DNA from: Rhabdophis nuchalis
Lineage: Eukaryota; Chordata; Lepidosauria; Squamata; Natricidae
DNA length: 64,000 nt
Direction of reading: 5' to 3'
NCBI GenBank assembly: GCA_039707465.1
Contig: CM077647.1
Location: 175,139,663-175,203,662, forward strand
The notes under the pieces were generated by a model that was not told the DNA's origin, made no database searches, and saw only the letters and a list, made by a program, of their open reading frames with translations. This document shows, piece after piece, positions 35,270 to 46,678 of this stretch (position 1 is the first letter of the stretch; each line of letters opens with the position of its first letter). Position numbers and translations under genes: made by a program.

Positions 35270-37312
35270 GTTGGAGTGATTGTAAGAGACCACATTAGGA
35301 CTTATTTAGTGGCAATAAGGCTGGCCAAACGTGAATATTGTGCCACACTTATTGCATCCGCAGAAAACCGCCCTGCCGCCCTGTTTAAGGTAACCCGCTC
35401 CCTCCTCCAACAGAGGCCACGGGAAGCCTCTTTACAGGGTCGAGCAGAGGAATTTGGGATTTATCTGCAGGAGAAAATCACTCGGATTCGAAGCGAGTTA
35501 CCCTCCATTGTCAATAGCCCTGTCGAGAGTGCCAAAGCAGCTCTTGAGACACCATTGTGGGAGGAGTTTGACTTTGTTACTATCAAAGATATGGACAAGC
35601 TGTCAAAGAGACTCAGGGCCACCACATGTTTACTGGACCCGTGTCCCTCCTGGCTTGTACTGGAATCCTGGGAGACGACACGAGGCTGGCTTCAGGGCAT
35701 TGTCAACGCATCTTTGAGTGAGGGGTCCTTACCTTCCGTCTTGAAAGAGGTGGTGGTGAGGCCCCTCCTCAAGAAGCCGTCCCTGGACCCAGCTTTATTA
35801 GAGAACTATCGTCCGGTCTCCAACCTTCACTTTCTGGTGAAGGTTGTTGAGAGTGTGGTAGCCCAACAGTTTCCGCGACACCTGGAGGAAGTTGATTATC
35901 TAGACCCGCGCCAGTCCGGCTTCCGACCCGGTCACAGTACTGAGACGGCATTGGTCGCGTTGGTTGATGATCTCTGGAGGGCGTGGGATAGAGGTTATTC
36001 CTCTATCCTAGTCCTGTTAGACCTCTCAGCGGCTTTTGATACCATCGACCATGGTATCCTATTGCACCAACTGGGGGGGTTGGGGCTGGGAGGCACCGTT
36101 TTGCGGTGGTTCTCGTCCTACCTCTCTGGTCGGTCGCAATATGTGTTGACGGGGGGAAGAGGTCGACCTCGAGGCCCCTCCTATGTGGGGTTCCTCAGGG
36201 GTCGGTCCTCTCGCCCCTCCTTTACAACACATATATGAAGCCGCTGGGTGAGATCATCCATGGTTTCGGGGTGGGATATCATCTGTACGCTGATGATACC
36301 CAGCTGTACATATCCACCCCGGACCACCCCAATGATGCCATCGAGGTTATGTCCCGGTGCTTGGAGGCTGTATGGATCTGGATGGGTAGTAACAAACTCA
36401 GGCTCAACCCGTCCAAGACTGAGTGGCTGTGGCTTCCGGCACCCCGTTTCAGCCAGATTATTCCAACTCTGGCCATTGGGGGCGAAACACCAGCCCCTGT
36501 GGAGAAGGCACGCAATCTAGGTGTCCTCCTGGACTCCCGACTGACTATGGAAGACCAGGTGGCAGCCGTGGCCAGGGGGGCGTTTCATCAGGTACGCCTG
36601 ATGCGCCAATTGCGTCCCTTACTGGATCGGGGAGCCTTACGCACAGTCACTCAAGCACTCGTCACATCGCGACTTGACTATTGCAATGCTCTCTACATGG
36701 GGCTTCCCTTGAAGTGCACCCGAAGACTACAGTTAGTCCAGAACGCGGCCGCGCGGATAATTACGGGAGCGCCTAAACACTCCCATGTAACACCTGTCCT
36801 ACGCGAGCTCCACTGGCTTCCTGTGGTCTTTCGGGTGCGCTTCAAGGTCCTAACGACCATCTTCAAAACGCTCCATGGCTCGGGACCTAGCTATCTGCAA
36901 GACCGTCTCCTGCCCCATACATCCCTGGGACCGACACGCTCCCACAGAGAGGGCCTCCTCAGGGTGCCGTCGGTCGGGCAATGTCGACTGGCGGCGCCCA
37001 GGGGGAGGGCCTTCTCTGTGGCAGGGCCGGCCCTTTGGAACGACCTGCCCCCTGAAATCCGCACCATTCCTGACCTCCGCCTCTTCCGCAAATGTCTTAA
37101 GACTCACTTCTTTCAACTAGCTGGCCTTGCGTAACCCCAACACCGCCAATTATAAACGAGGGTTTTAAAAATGGTTACAACACAGGCATCTAACATCTAT
37201 GTATTTTGTATTTTGTATTTATTGATTTAATTCTATGTTCGCCGCCCCGAGTCCCTTGTTGTGAGATGGGAGCGGGATATAAATATGAAAAATAAATAAA
37301 TAAAATAAATTG
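35270..37312 (+). mobile_element. L2 LINE, 5'-truncated, reverse transcriptase with one frameshift
   Basis: The first frame (to 36238) contains [33 protein letters not shown] and [13 protein letters not shown]. The second frame (36106-37134) contains [28 protein letters not shown] and the C-terminal domain [17 protein letters not shown]. Relative to the copy at 43525-45950, one base is missing near 36150-36165, which shifts the frame. The 3' UTR ends in an AAATA-rich tail. The copy is young enough that nearly all of it is open. Confidence 0.93.
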
Positions 37313-37490
37313 TATGGGTTGCTTGAGGGTCATTGCCATCGCTGTGGGGTTGATTTGAATTCTCAGAGATTCATAGGCTCCTTATAGGTGGTTGATGGAA
37401 TTGTTTGTGGAATTCCAGGCTTTGATAAACTCGCATGCATAGCAGTTTATTTTATTTTATTTATTAAGTATTTATTGAATTCATATAGAG
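37313..37490. other. Spacer after L2, part of an unclassified repeat
   Basis: No gene or clear element is recognised. The style resembles the stretch after the L2 at 45951-46130, so both may belong to one dispersed LINE-like repeat. Confidence 0.3.
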
Positions 37491-37735
37491 CTGAGATGGC
37501 ACAGTGGTTAGAGTGCAGTACTGCAGGCTACTTCAGCTGACTGCTAGCTGCAGTTTGGCAGTTCAAATTTCACAGGTCCAAGGTTGACTCAGCCTTCCAT
37601 CCTTTCTTCCGAGGTGGGTAAAATGAGGACCCAAATTGTTGGGGGCAATATGCTGAGTCTGTAAACTGCTTAAAGACGGCTGTAAAGCACTGCAAAGCAT
37701 TATATAAATCTAAGTGCTATTGCTTATATTGCTGC
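37491..37735 (+). repeat. tRNA-derived SINE (well preserved)
   Basis: The head reads gatggcacagtggttagagt (A-box-like) and later gcagttcaaatttcac (B-box-like). A 3' part follows with 'ccttccatcctttcttccga' and 'ggctgtaaagcactgcaaag'. It is the same family as the SINE relics in intron 1 of the receptors. Confidence 0.85.
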
Positions 37736-37839
37736 CTATTCACACATGGTGACTCAATGCAGCTTACAGAATATAAAAACTTCATTTAAAAAATAAGACT
37801 AATAAAAAAACAATCAAATAAATTCAAATAAATCAAATA

Positions 37840-38395
37840 ATATAATAAAATTAGCCGCCACACCCGCCCTGGCAACAGCACATCACACGAGGCATTTAAT
37901 GGGCTCCATCCCACTCCCAGTTCCCCAGGCCCGCAAGCAGAATCAGGTCTTCTGCTCCTTCTGGAAGAGTCTTAGAATGGGAGGCATTCTAATCTCTGGG
38001 GGAATGTTCCAGAGAGAAAGGGAGCCACCCTGGAGAAGGCCCTTCCTCTGGGTCCCAGCAGGAATATCTCCCTAGGGGATGGGTCCCATAGCATTCCCTT
38101 CCTCCCAGCTCTGATGGGTCAGGCAGATGTGACCAGCAAGGTCCTTTAGATAACCTGGTCCCAAGCCATGAAGGGCTTCAAAGGTGACAACCAGCACGTT
38201 GAATTGCACCCGGAGCAAATTGCCAACCAACACAGCTCCTGCAGGAGAGGTGATACATGTGCATACCAGGGTTTGCACAAAACCATGTGTGCTGCTGCAT
38301 TTTGCACCAACAGCAGCTTCCGGATGCTCTTCAAGGACAGCCCCATGTAGAGTGTGTTGCAATAGTCAAGACAGGAAGTAACTAGGGCAGAATTG
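37840..38395 (-). mobile_element. Old L2-like LINE fragment (minus strand)
   Basis: The minus strand reads a decayed L2-type tail equivalent to RAFSVxxxLWN and LHGLGPGYL. It butts directly against a younger L2 fragment in the opposite orientation at 38396. Confidence 0.7.
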
Positions 38396-38862
38396 ACTGT
38401 GAGTCAATTTAAAGCGCTCCATGGCTCGAGGCCTAGTTATATGCGAGACCGCCTCCTGCCCCATACATCCCTTAGACCGATACGCTCCCACAGAGAGGGC
38501 CTTCTCAGGGTGCCGTCGGCCGAACAATGCCGACTGGCGACACCCAGGGGAAGAGCCTTCTCTGTGGCGGGCCCAGCCCTTTGGAATGACCTACCCCCTG
38601 AATTATGCACCATCACCGACCTCCGCCTCTTCCACCAATGTCTAAAGACATACCTTTTCCAACAAGCCGGCCTAGCCTAACCTCCCAAGGGGACTTTTTA
38701 GAAAGTTTTAAATTGGGTATTTTAAAATTTGGTTTTTAGCATAGGATTAGGATAGTTTAATATTTATTTTAATTATGTATTTATTTTTGTATGTTTTTAA
38801 ATTTCCTGTGCGCCGCCCTGGGTCCTTTGTGGAGAAGGGCGGGATATAAATATAAATCAATT
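38396..38862 (+). mobile_element. L2 LINE 3' fragment
   Basis: An open stretch (38393-38680) reads the L2 C-terminus ([35 protein letters not shown]), followed by the short 3' UTR with 'cgccgccctgggtcctttg'. Confidence 0.88.
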
Positions 38863-38985
38863 GAAATTGAAATTGAGTCAGTTGATACATTGGTGATTCT
38901 TGTATTGGGTCAATCAAATTGGTACTGTACAGTATCAATGTGGGGAGAAATTAAGGATCTGGGATTGTGGTGATTGACTGCCTGT

Positions 38986-39042
38986 TGGTATACACACACA
39001 CACAAACAGACACACACATATACACACACACACACACACAAT
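38986..39042. repeat. (CA)n-rich microsatellite
   Basis: The tract is a run of imperfect CA repeats with a few interruptions. Confidence 0.9.
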
Positions 39043-39061
39043 ATTCCCTGTAGACAACAAG

Positions 39062-39766
39062 CAGTCTTTCATTTCTTTCTTTCTTTTTTCTTTTTTATTT
39101 TTTTATTAATTTTAAAACACTACAACAAAAACTAGATACACCTTACAATACAATATTTCACCCTGTGCTATACATAGGAAAGGAAGATTTGGTTCTTCTT
39201 TGTTAAAATTTTAATTCTGGATATAACCTTTTTGGGGAAGACGACTGGAAATTGGCCGATTAAAACCAACATAAGTCGTGATAAAGTAATTGAAGATGAA
39301 AACATAGAAATTATAATAGATTGGTTAAAAGCTTTAGGAAATGAAAGAAGGAAAAATGAAATAATTGTAAAATTGGGGCTAACTGGTTTGAAAAAATACA
39401 GATAGAAAAGTGGACCATGAAGGTAAGGGGAAATTGTAAGACAAGTAGAAACAAAACTGAATTTGAAAACCTAGTATCTCAAATTATCAAAGACGAAATT
39501 GGGTTAAAGGGACTCATTAGTAAGATATATAAGATTATAAATTTTGATGGAAAACTACAAATGACGATGAAGATGAATTGGGAGGAAGAACTCAATATTA
39601 AAATATCAGATTTGGACTGGAATGTGAATTGGAAGAGTTGAATTATGAGGATCTTATCAACAAGGATCAAAGAACACAATTTTAAGGTTGTTTGGAAATG
39701 GTATTTGACTCCATTAAGATTATCGTTGATGGATAAAAAAAAAAGTCTTTCATTTCTTTCTTTTCA
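39062..39766 (+). mobile_element. L1 LINE ORF2 fragment with target duplication
   Basis: Frames at 39417-39641 and 39645-39737 read L1 ORF2-like text (ISKIYKII, MKMNWEEELNIKISD, WKWYLTPLRLSLM). An A run follows at about 39737-39746. The stretch 'agtctttcatttctttcttt' stands on both sides (39063 and 39747 regions), a likely target duplication. The left end (39085-39180) is T-rich and may be an inverted 5' piece. Confidence 0.7.
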
Positions 39767-40474
39767 GCAAATTCTCCTACAAAGAAATATTAATTTGTTT
39801 GTGTGGAAGGAATTAATGAGTCAGAAGGAAGAACCCATTTTATTTCATTTCACTAAATTTCCCATATTATATTTGATAACAGGTTGCAATGGAAATAGAC
39901 TTATGGATAGAGAGTGATCCAGCAAAAAAAGCCATATTTAAAATGCACTTAAACATATGGGATTCACAAACTAAATAAATTTTGCATTTCAAGAAAATTT
40001 TAATAATGCAAAATTAATATCCTATGACACTGTATTAAATATATGCTCATAAAATGGTAATCAGATTTTTTTACTGTATTTACCTAACACTTTAGTAATT
40101 GATATTATAAAACCTTTCCATATCTGTCGTTAACTCTGGGCATCATTTGAGCCAATATCTGAAATATCCTAACAGGGAACATGAAAGCTACGTGACCAAA
40201 ATCAAATTCAATTGATGTGTTGAAAAAAGAAATGACTTGATTGAAGAAACTTGGGAAATGGTGATAACACAGCAACATGAGCACTTCTTTTGGAATGGGC
40301 AAGCATAATAAATCTTCATAATCATAAATATCATACTCAATTCATTCTTTATAAAATAAAAAGAAATAAAAAACTCTTCCTAGAAATTTGTATATTTTTT
40401 CTTATAGACAGTATTTCTTCCTTTTCTTTTTTCCCCCCAACAATTTCTCTGAACAAAAAATATCACATGATGAA
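39767..40474 (-). other. 3' flank of V2R-E
   Basis: The stretch near 39838-39885 matches the 3' flank of V2R-C at about 10225-10275 ('atttcccatattat' and 'atttgataacaggt' blocks). No gene is seen in the rest, which is AT-rich. Confidence 0.45.
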
Positions 40475-43400
40475 CTAATTTCTCTTTATGAGTTGCTCCC
40501 TATGGTTGAGATCAGCACGGAAAACAATGATGTAGCATTTTGGGAGGAATATGCATCCCAGTAAGGCAGCACTGGAGGCCAAGATGGAGAAGACCTCCAC
40601 AGCTACCATGGCTTTTCCTTTTGTGCTCAGATAGGCTGGAAAGAAGGAGATCCACACACTGCAAAAGGCCAACATGCTGAAGGTGATGAACTTGGCTTCA
40701 TTAAAGCTGTCGGGTAATTTACGGGCAAGGAAAGCCACAATAAAGCTGGCAATGGCCAAGATACCCATGTAGCTCAGGACACAGTAGAAGAAGAAAGCTG
40801 ACCCCTCGTTGCATTGTAAAATCATTTCTTGGGGCTGTGAATGCATGTCCAACTCAGGGAATGGGGGAGATGTCAACAACCAAATAATACAAAGACATAT
40901 TTGGAAGGGAGAACAGGAAAGGACAGTAGAAAGAGCCAATCTTTTCCCCACCCATTTCCTCATATGAGATCCTGGTTTAGTGGCCATAAAGGCAACGACC
41001 ACAGTGATGGTTTTGGCAAGTATACTAGAAATGGCCACTGAAAAAGTGATGACAAACATTGATTGCCGCAGAAGGCAGGTCACTTTGCCTGGTTGGCTGA
41101 GGAAGAGCAAAGAGGAGAGAAAACAGAGCAGAAGAGAGACAAGGAGGGTGTAGGTTATGGACCGGTTGTTGGCTTTAACAATGGGAGTATCTCTGTATTT
41201 TATAAAAGTTCCAAGTACCCAAGATGTCAAGAAGAAGAAACCAAGAGCTGCTGAGGCCAAACCAATTCCTAAGGTTTCTTCAAAAGTTAGGAAGACCAGC
41301 AGTTTTGTGATACATCCTTTCTTTTCTTTATTTGGATAATGATCTTCTGAACATTTAAAACAGTCATCTATATCTGGAAAGAAAAACAAGGATATTTTTT
41401 TCATTTGGGCATTCCACATTATTGAGGGGTGCTTGGTGCTCACTGAACTTGTTTCATTGCAGACATTTTATTACCCTAGCTAAGGATTCCTTTTGGTCTC
41501 ATCCCCTAGGGCAGGCATGTCCAAAGTCCGGCCCGCAGGCCATTTGCGGCCCGGGGGTCGGTTTAATACGGCCCTCCAACAGCCCTCCCTGCTCTATGTA
41601 AATGTGGCCCTCCCTTCCTCCCTCTGTCTCTGGGGCTGTGTGGCTGGGAGGGAGGGAGTGACTGACAGATACAGAGAGAGACAGAAGGGGAGGGAGGGAA
41701 AGACAGAGAGACAGACAGAGAGAAAGAGAGGGAGGGAGAGAGACGGAGAGAGACACATAGATAGAGACTGATTAAGTGAGTGAGAGACAGACAGACAGAC
41801 ACACACACAGAGTGACAGAGAGAAAGAGAAAGAGAGAAAGAAAGAAAGAGAAAGAAAGAAAGAGACAGAAAGAGAGACAGAAAGAAAGAGAAAGAGAGAG
41901 AAAGAGAGAGAGAGAGAGAAAGGGAAAGAAAGAAAGAAAGAAAGAGCGAAAGAGAGAGAGAGAGAAAGAGAAAGAAAGAGAGACAGAAAGAAAGAAATGG
42001 AGAGAGAGAGAGAGGAAGAAAGAGAGAGAAAGAGAGAGAGAGAGTGAGAGAGAAAGGGAGACAGAAAGAAAGAGAAAAAGAGAGAGAGAAAGAAAGAGAG
42101 AGAAATGGAGAGAGAGAGAGAGAGGAAGAAAGAGAGAGAGAGAGAAAGAAAGAGAGACAGAAAGAAAGAGAAAAAGAGAGAGAAAGAAAGAGAGAAAGAG
42201 TGAGAGAAATGGAGAGAGAGAGAGGAAGAAAGAGAGAAAGAGAAAGAGGTAGGTAAGTTTTTTTTAAATTTATTTTCAATACATTGTGAAAACTCAACTG
42301 TCAGTTGATCTTAATGTTATGAAATGAAAAGTATGTAATTTGCAATTAACTTGGCATAAAATAATTTATTTGCATTTAATTGTAATGGTTCAAAGAATGT
42401 TCGGAAAAATGTTCGGCCCTCCACCATGTTCACTTCATCCAATCTGGCCCTCTTTGAAAAAAGTTTGGACACCACTGCCCTAGGGAGATGTACCTGGTGG
42501 GAGCCAGAGGAAGGGCCTTCTCTGTAGTGGCTTCCTCTCTCTGGAAAATCATTCCCCCAGAGATTAGAATGGCTCCCACTCTAATACTCTTCTGGAAGGC
42601 GCTGAAGCCCTGGTTCTGCCAGCAGGCCTGAGGATCCCAGAGAGGGATGGAGCCCATGAAATGGCTCTGTGATCTGCTATTGCTTTTATTTTATTTTAGT
42701 ATATTAATTTATTTGATTCTTTTGTATTAGTTTTATTGTTTTAAATGAAGCTTTTTATTCTGTAAGCTGCCTTGAATCATCATGTGCAAATAGGAGGCAA
42801 TATAAATTCAATAAACAAACAAAGAAACATAATCAATGCTAATAAGGAATGTTGTTTGCTGTCCATTTATATTCCAGTGTTTGTTCTGGCTTAGGTTTCC
42901 TGAGACAGTCAAAAAACATATGCTGTAAATTATGTTCATTCAGTCCGTAATGATTCACAACCAGTTTGTGAAAAGTCTGGCAGAAGTCTTCCACAGTCTT
43001 TCAGGGTAAGGCTGATAAGCACCCACCTTTATCTTCCTTGAAATGCTGTCAGAAACCTAATTGCCAATTAGTTTTGCAAGGCCAAATGGAGCACACATTC
43101 AAATGGAACTTCAGAGTTTAAACTGAGCAGAATGAACAAAGTTGCTTCCTGCAAAAGCTCACATGCCTTTGCTCCTCTTTTATGTCTTATGGGAAGGCCA
43201 ATCACCTCCAAGCCTTATTCCTGAGTTTATTCCTTTTGTCTTTATTCCTTTTGTCTTAACTGTTCTTGCCTTCTGGCAGCTCTATGCATAAGTGCACTGG
43301 GAACAGGTGCCCCTTGCTCCTCTGCCTTACTGATGTCACATTCCGGAGTCTCTCAAGTCAGCATATAACTACCAGATGGCCATGGCCCCCTCTCTGCCTC

Positions 43401-46382
43401 TGATACAGCGCTCTCATCTGAGTCTTCCACAGACTCCAGAACTAGCCCATGTTCCTCCCTAATCTCCTCAGTGTTCGACTCTGCTGCCAGCTATGCAGAC
43501 CACCGGCAGACCACAAGAGTGATGTGCCTATCTGTGTGGTTGGGGCTAGTCTTAAAGGTTCATTCTCCTTCAGCTCGACTTTCCGATCGCCGCACCTCAC
43601 CGCGGGGAGGCGGAACCGGACATTCCTATATGGTTCCGCCCCAGGCTCCTGATGGACCCGATAAGGTTCCAAAGGGAGCTTGGGCCAATTTCTGTGGACT
43701 TGCCCCGCGACTCGACTGAGGACCTAGTGGCCGCATGGTTAAGTGCGGCCACGGGGGCCTTGGACCGAGTCGCGCCCTTGCGGCCTCTCTTGCGGCGACG
43801 AACCACCTGGGCTCCTTGGTTCACCGAGGGGCTTAGGGAGATGAAGCGCCACAAGAGACGCCTAGAGAGCAGATGGAGATCTTCTCGCTCCGAAGCCGAC
43901 CGAACACTAGTGAGAGACCATATTAGGACTTACTTAGTGGCGTTAAGAGTGGCCAAACGTGAGTATTGTGCCACTCTTATTGCATCCGCAGATAACCGCC
44001 CTGCCGCCCTGTTTGGGGTGACCCGCTCCCTCCTTCAACAGAGGCCGCGGGAAGCCCCTTTACAGGGTCGAGCAGAGGAATTTGGGATTTATCTGCAGGA
44101 GAAAATCACTCGGATTCGGAACGAGTTACCCTCCATCGACAGTGGTCCAGTCGAGCGGGCCGAGGCTGATCTTGTGACACCATCCTGGGAGGAGTTTGAT
44201 TTTGTTACCACCGAGGATATGGACAAGTTGTCAAAGAGGCTTAGGGCTACCACATGTTTATTGGACCCGTGTCCCTCCTGGCTTGTAGTGGCATCCTGGG
44301 AGACGACACGAGGCTGGCTCCAGGGCATTGTCAACGCATCTTTGAGTGAGGGGTCCTTGACTGCCGTCTTGAAAGAGGCGGTAGTAAGGCCCCTCCTCAA
44401 GAAGCCGTCCCTGGATCCAGCATTATTAGAGAACTATCGTCCTGTCTCCAACCTCCACTTTCTAGTGAAGGTTGTTGAGAGTGTGGTGGCCCAACAGTTT
44501 CCGCGACACTTGGAGGAAGTTGATTATCTAGACCCGCGCCAGTCCGGCTTCCGACCTGGGCACAGCACCGAGACGGCATTGGTCGCGTTGGTTGATGGAG
44601 GGCGCGGGATAGAGGACATTCCTCTATCCTAGTCCTATTAGACCTCTCAGCGGCTTTTGATACCATCGACCATGGTATCCTATTGCGCCGACTGGGGGGG
44701 TTGGGGTTGGGAGGCACCGTTTTGCGGTGGTTCTCATCCTACCTCTCTGGTCGGTCGCAATATGTGTTGACAGGGGGGCAGAGGTCGGCCGCGAGGCCCC
44801 TCATATGTGGGGTTCCTCAGGGGTCGGTCCTCTCGCCCCTACTATTCAACACATATATGAAGCCGCTGGGTGAGATCATCCATGGTTTTGGGGTGGGATA
44901 TCATCTGTACGCTGATGATACTCAGTTGTACATATCCACCCCAGACCACCCCAACGATGCCGTCGAGGTTATGTCCCGGTGTTTGGAGGCCGTACGGATC
45001 TGGATGGGTGGTAACAAACTCAAGCTCAACCCGTCCAAGACTGAGTGGCTGTGGCTTCCGGCGCCCCGGTTCAGCCAGATTATTCCAACACTGGCCATTG
45101 GGGGCGAAACACCGGCCCCCGTGGAGAGGGCGCGCAATTTGGGTGTCCTCCTTTATTCCCGGCTGTCTATGGAAGATCACGTGGCAGCCGTGGCCAGGGG
45201 GGCGTTCCATCAGGTACGCTTGATGCGCCAATTGCACCCCTTACTGGATCGGGGTGCCCTACGCACAGTCACTCAAGCACTCGTCACCTCTCGACTCGAC
45301 TACTGTAATGCTCTCTACATGGGGCTTCCCTTGAGGTGCACCCGAAAGCTGCAGCTAGTCCAGAACGCAGCCGCGCGGGTGATTACGGGAGCGCCTAGAC
45401 ACTCCCACATAACACCTATCCTGCGCGAGCTGCACTGGCTCCCTGTGGTCTTTCGGGTGCGCTTCAAGGTCTTGACGACCATCTTTAAAGCGCTCCATGG
45501 CTCGGGGCCTAGTTATATGCGAGACCGCCTCCTGCCCCATACATCCCTCAGACCGATACGCTCCCACAGAGAGGGCCTCCTCAGGGTGCCGTCGGCTGGA
45601 CAATGCCGACTGGCGACACCCAGGGGAAGAGCCTTCTCTGTGGCTGGGCCAGCCCTCTGGAACGACCTACCCCCTGAACTCCGCACCATCTCTGACCTCC
45701 GCCTCTTCCGCAAGTGTCTGAAGACACATTTATTCCATCTAGCCGGCCTAGCGTAACCCCCTGTATTGACCATTAGACAGTTTTAAATTTGGGATTTTAA
45801 TTCGGGTTTTAGCACAGGTTTTACTAGAATAAGTTTTTTAAATTTTATATGTTTTGTATGTATTTTAACATTCCTGTGCGCCGCCCTGGGTCCGTTTGGA
45901 GAAGGGCGGGATATAAATTTAATAAAATAAAAAATAAATAAATTAGTTGGGCTCTTTATTGATGGCTCTTTGGCAGTTCCTTGGCTGGGGTATTGTTTAC
46001 TTGATTGTTGGTCTGAAGTTCATATTGGAGTTAATCTATGCTGATCTGGGTGTAATTACTGATCTGGATGTGATTATTCTCTTTTGGGCTGGATGATTGT
46101 CTCTTTTGCATAGTCTATAGATTTATATATTCTATGTATTTATTTTAGGAAATTTATATTGTCGCTTATTCGCACATGGTGACTCAAGGTGCCTTACAGC
46201 AGGGGTCCCCAACCTTTTTTGCACCAGGGACCAGTTTCATTTTAAAGAAAATTCTGCGGACCGACTGAGTGGCTCAGCAGTCATGTGACTGGGTGGGCAT
46301 GGCCAACTTGGAAAATGTGAAACTCATTTAACAATGATCTTGGTTAGCAACCAAACTTTTGGCCTCAACTGTGGTCATAAGT

Positions 46383-46449
<67 letters not shown>

Positions 46450-46467
46450 CTTTTTCTTTCTTTCTTC

Positions 46468-46501
<34 letters not shown>

Positions 46502-46643
46502 CTCTCTCTCTTTTTTCTCTTTCTTTGTCTCTGTCTCTCTTTCGTTCTCTCGCTATTTCTTTCTCTCTCTCTCTCTCTTTCCCTTTCTCTCTTTCTTTCT
46601 TTCTCTTTCTTTCTTTTTCTCTTTCCCTCTTTCTCTCTCTTTT

Positions 46644-46678
<35 letters not shown>

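Noticed and set aside
37491..37560. Possible tRNA gene
   Set aside because: The A-box and B-box-like parts belong to the head of a SINE; the cloverleaf is not kept and the SINE body follows directly.
41563..42297. Open frames of 244 and 158 codons on opposite strands
   Set aside because: Both are translations of a GA-rich simple repeat inside hAT 2.
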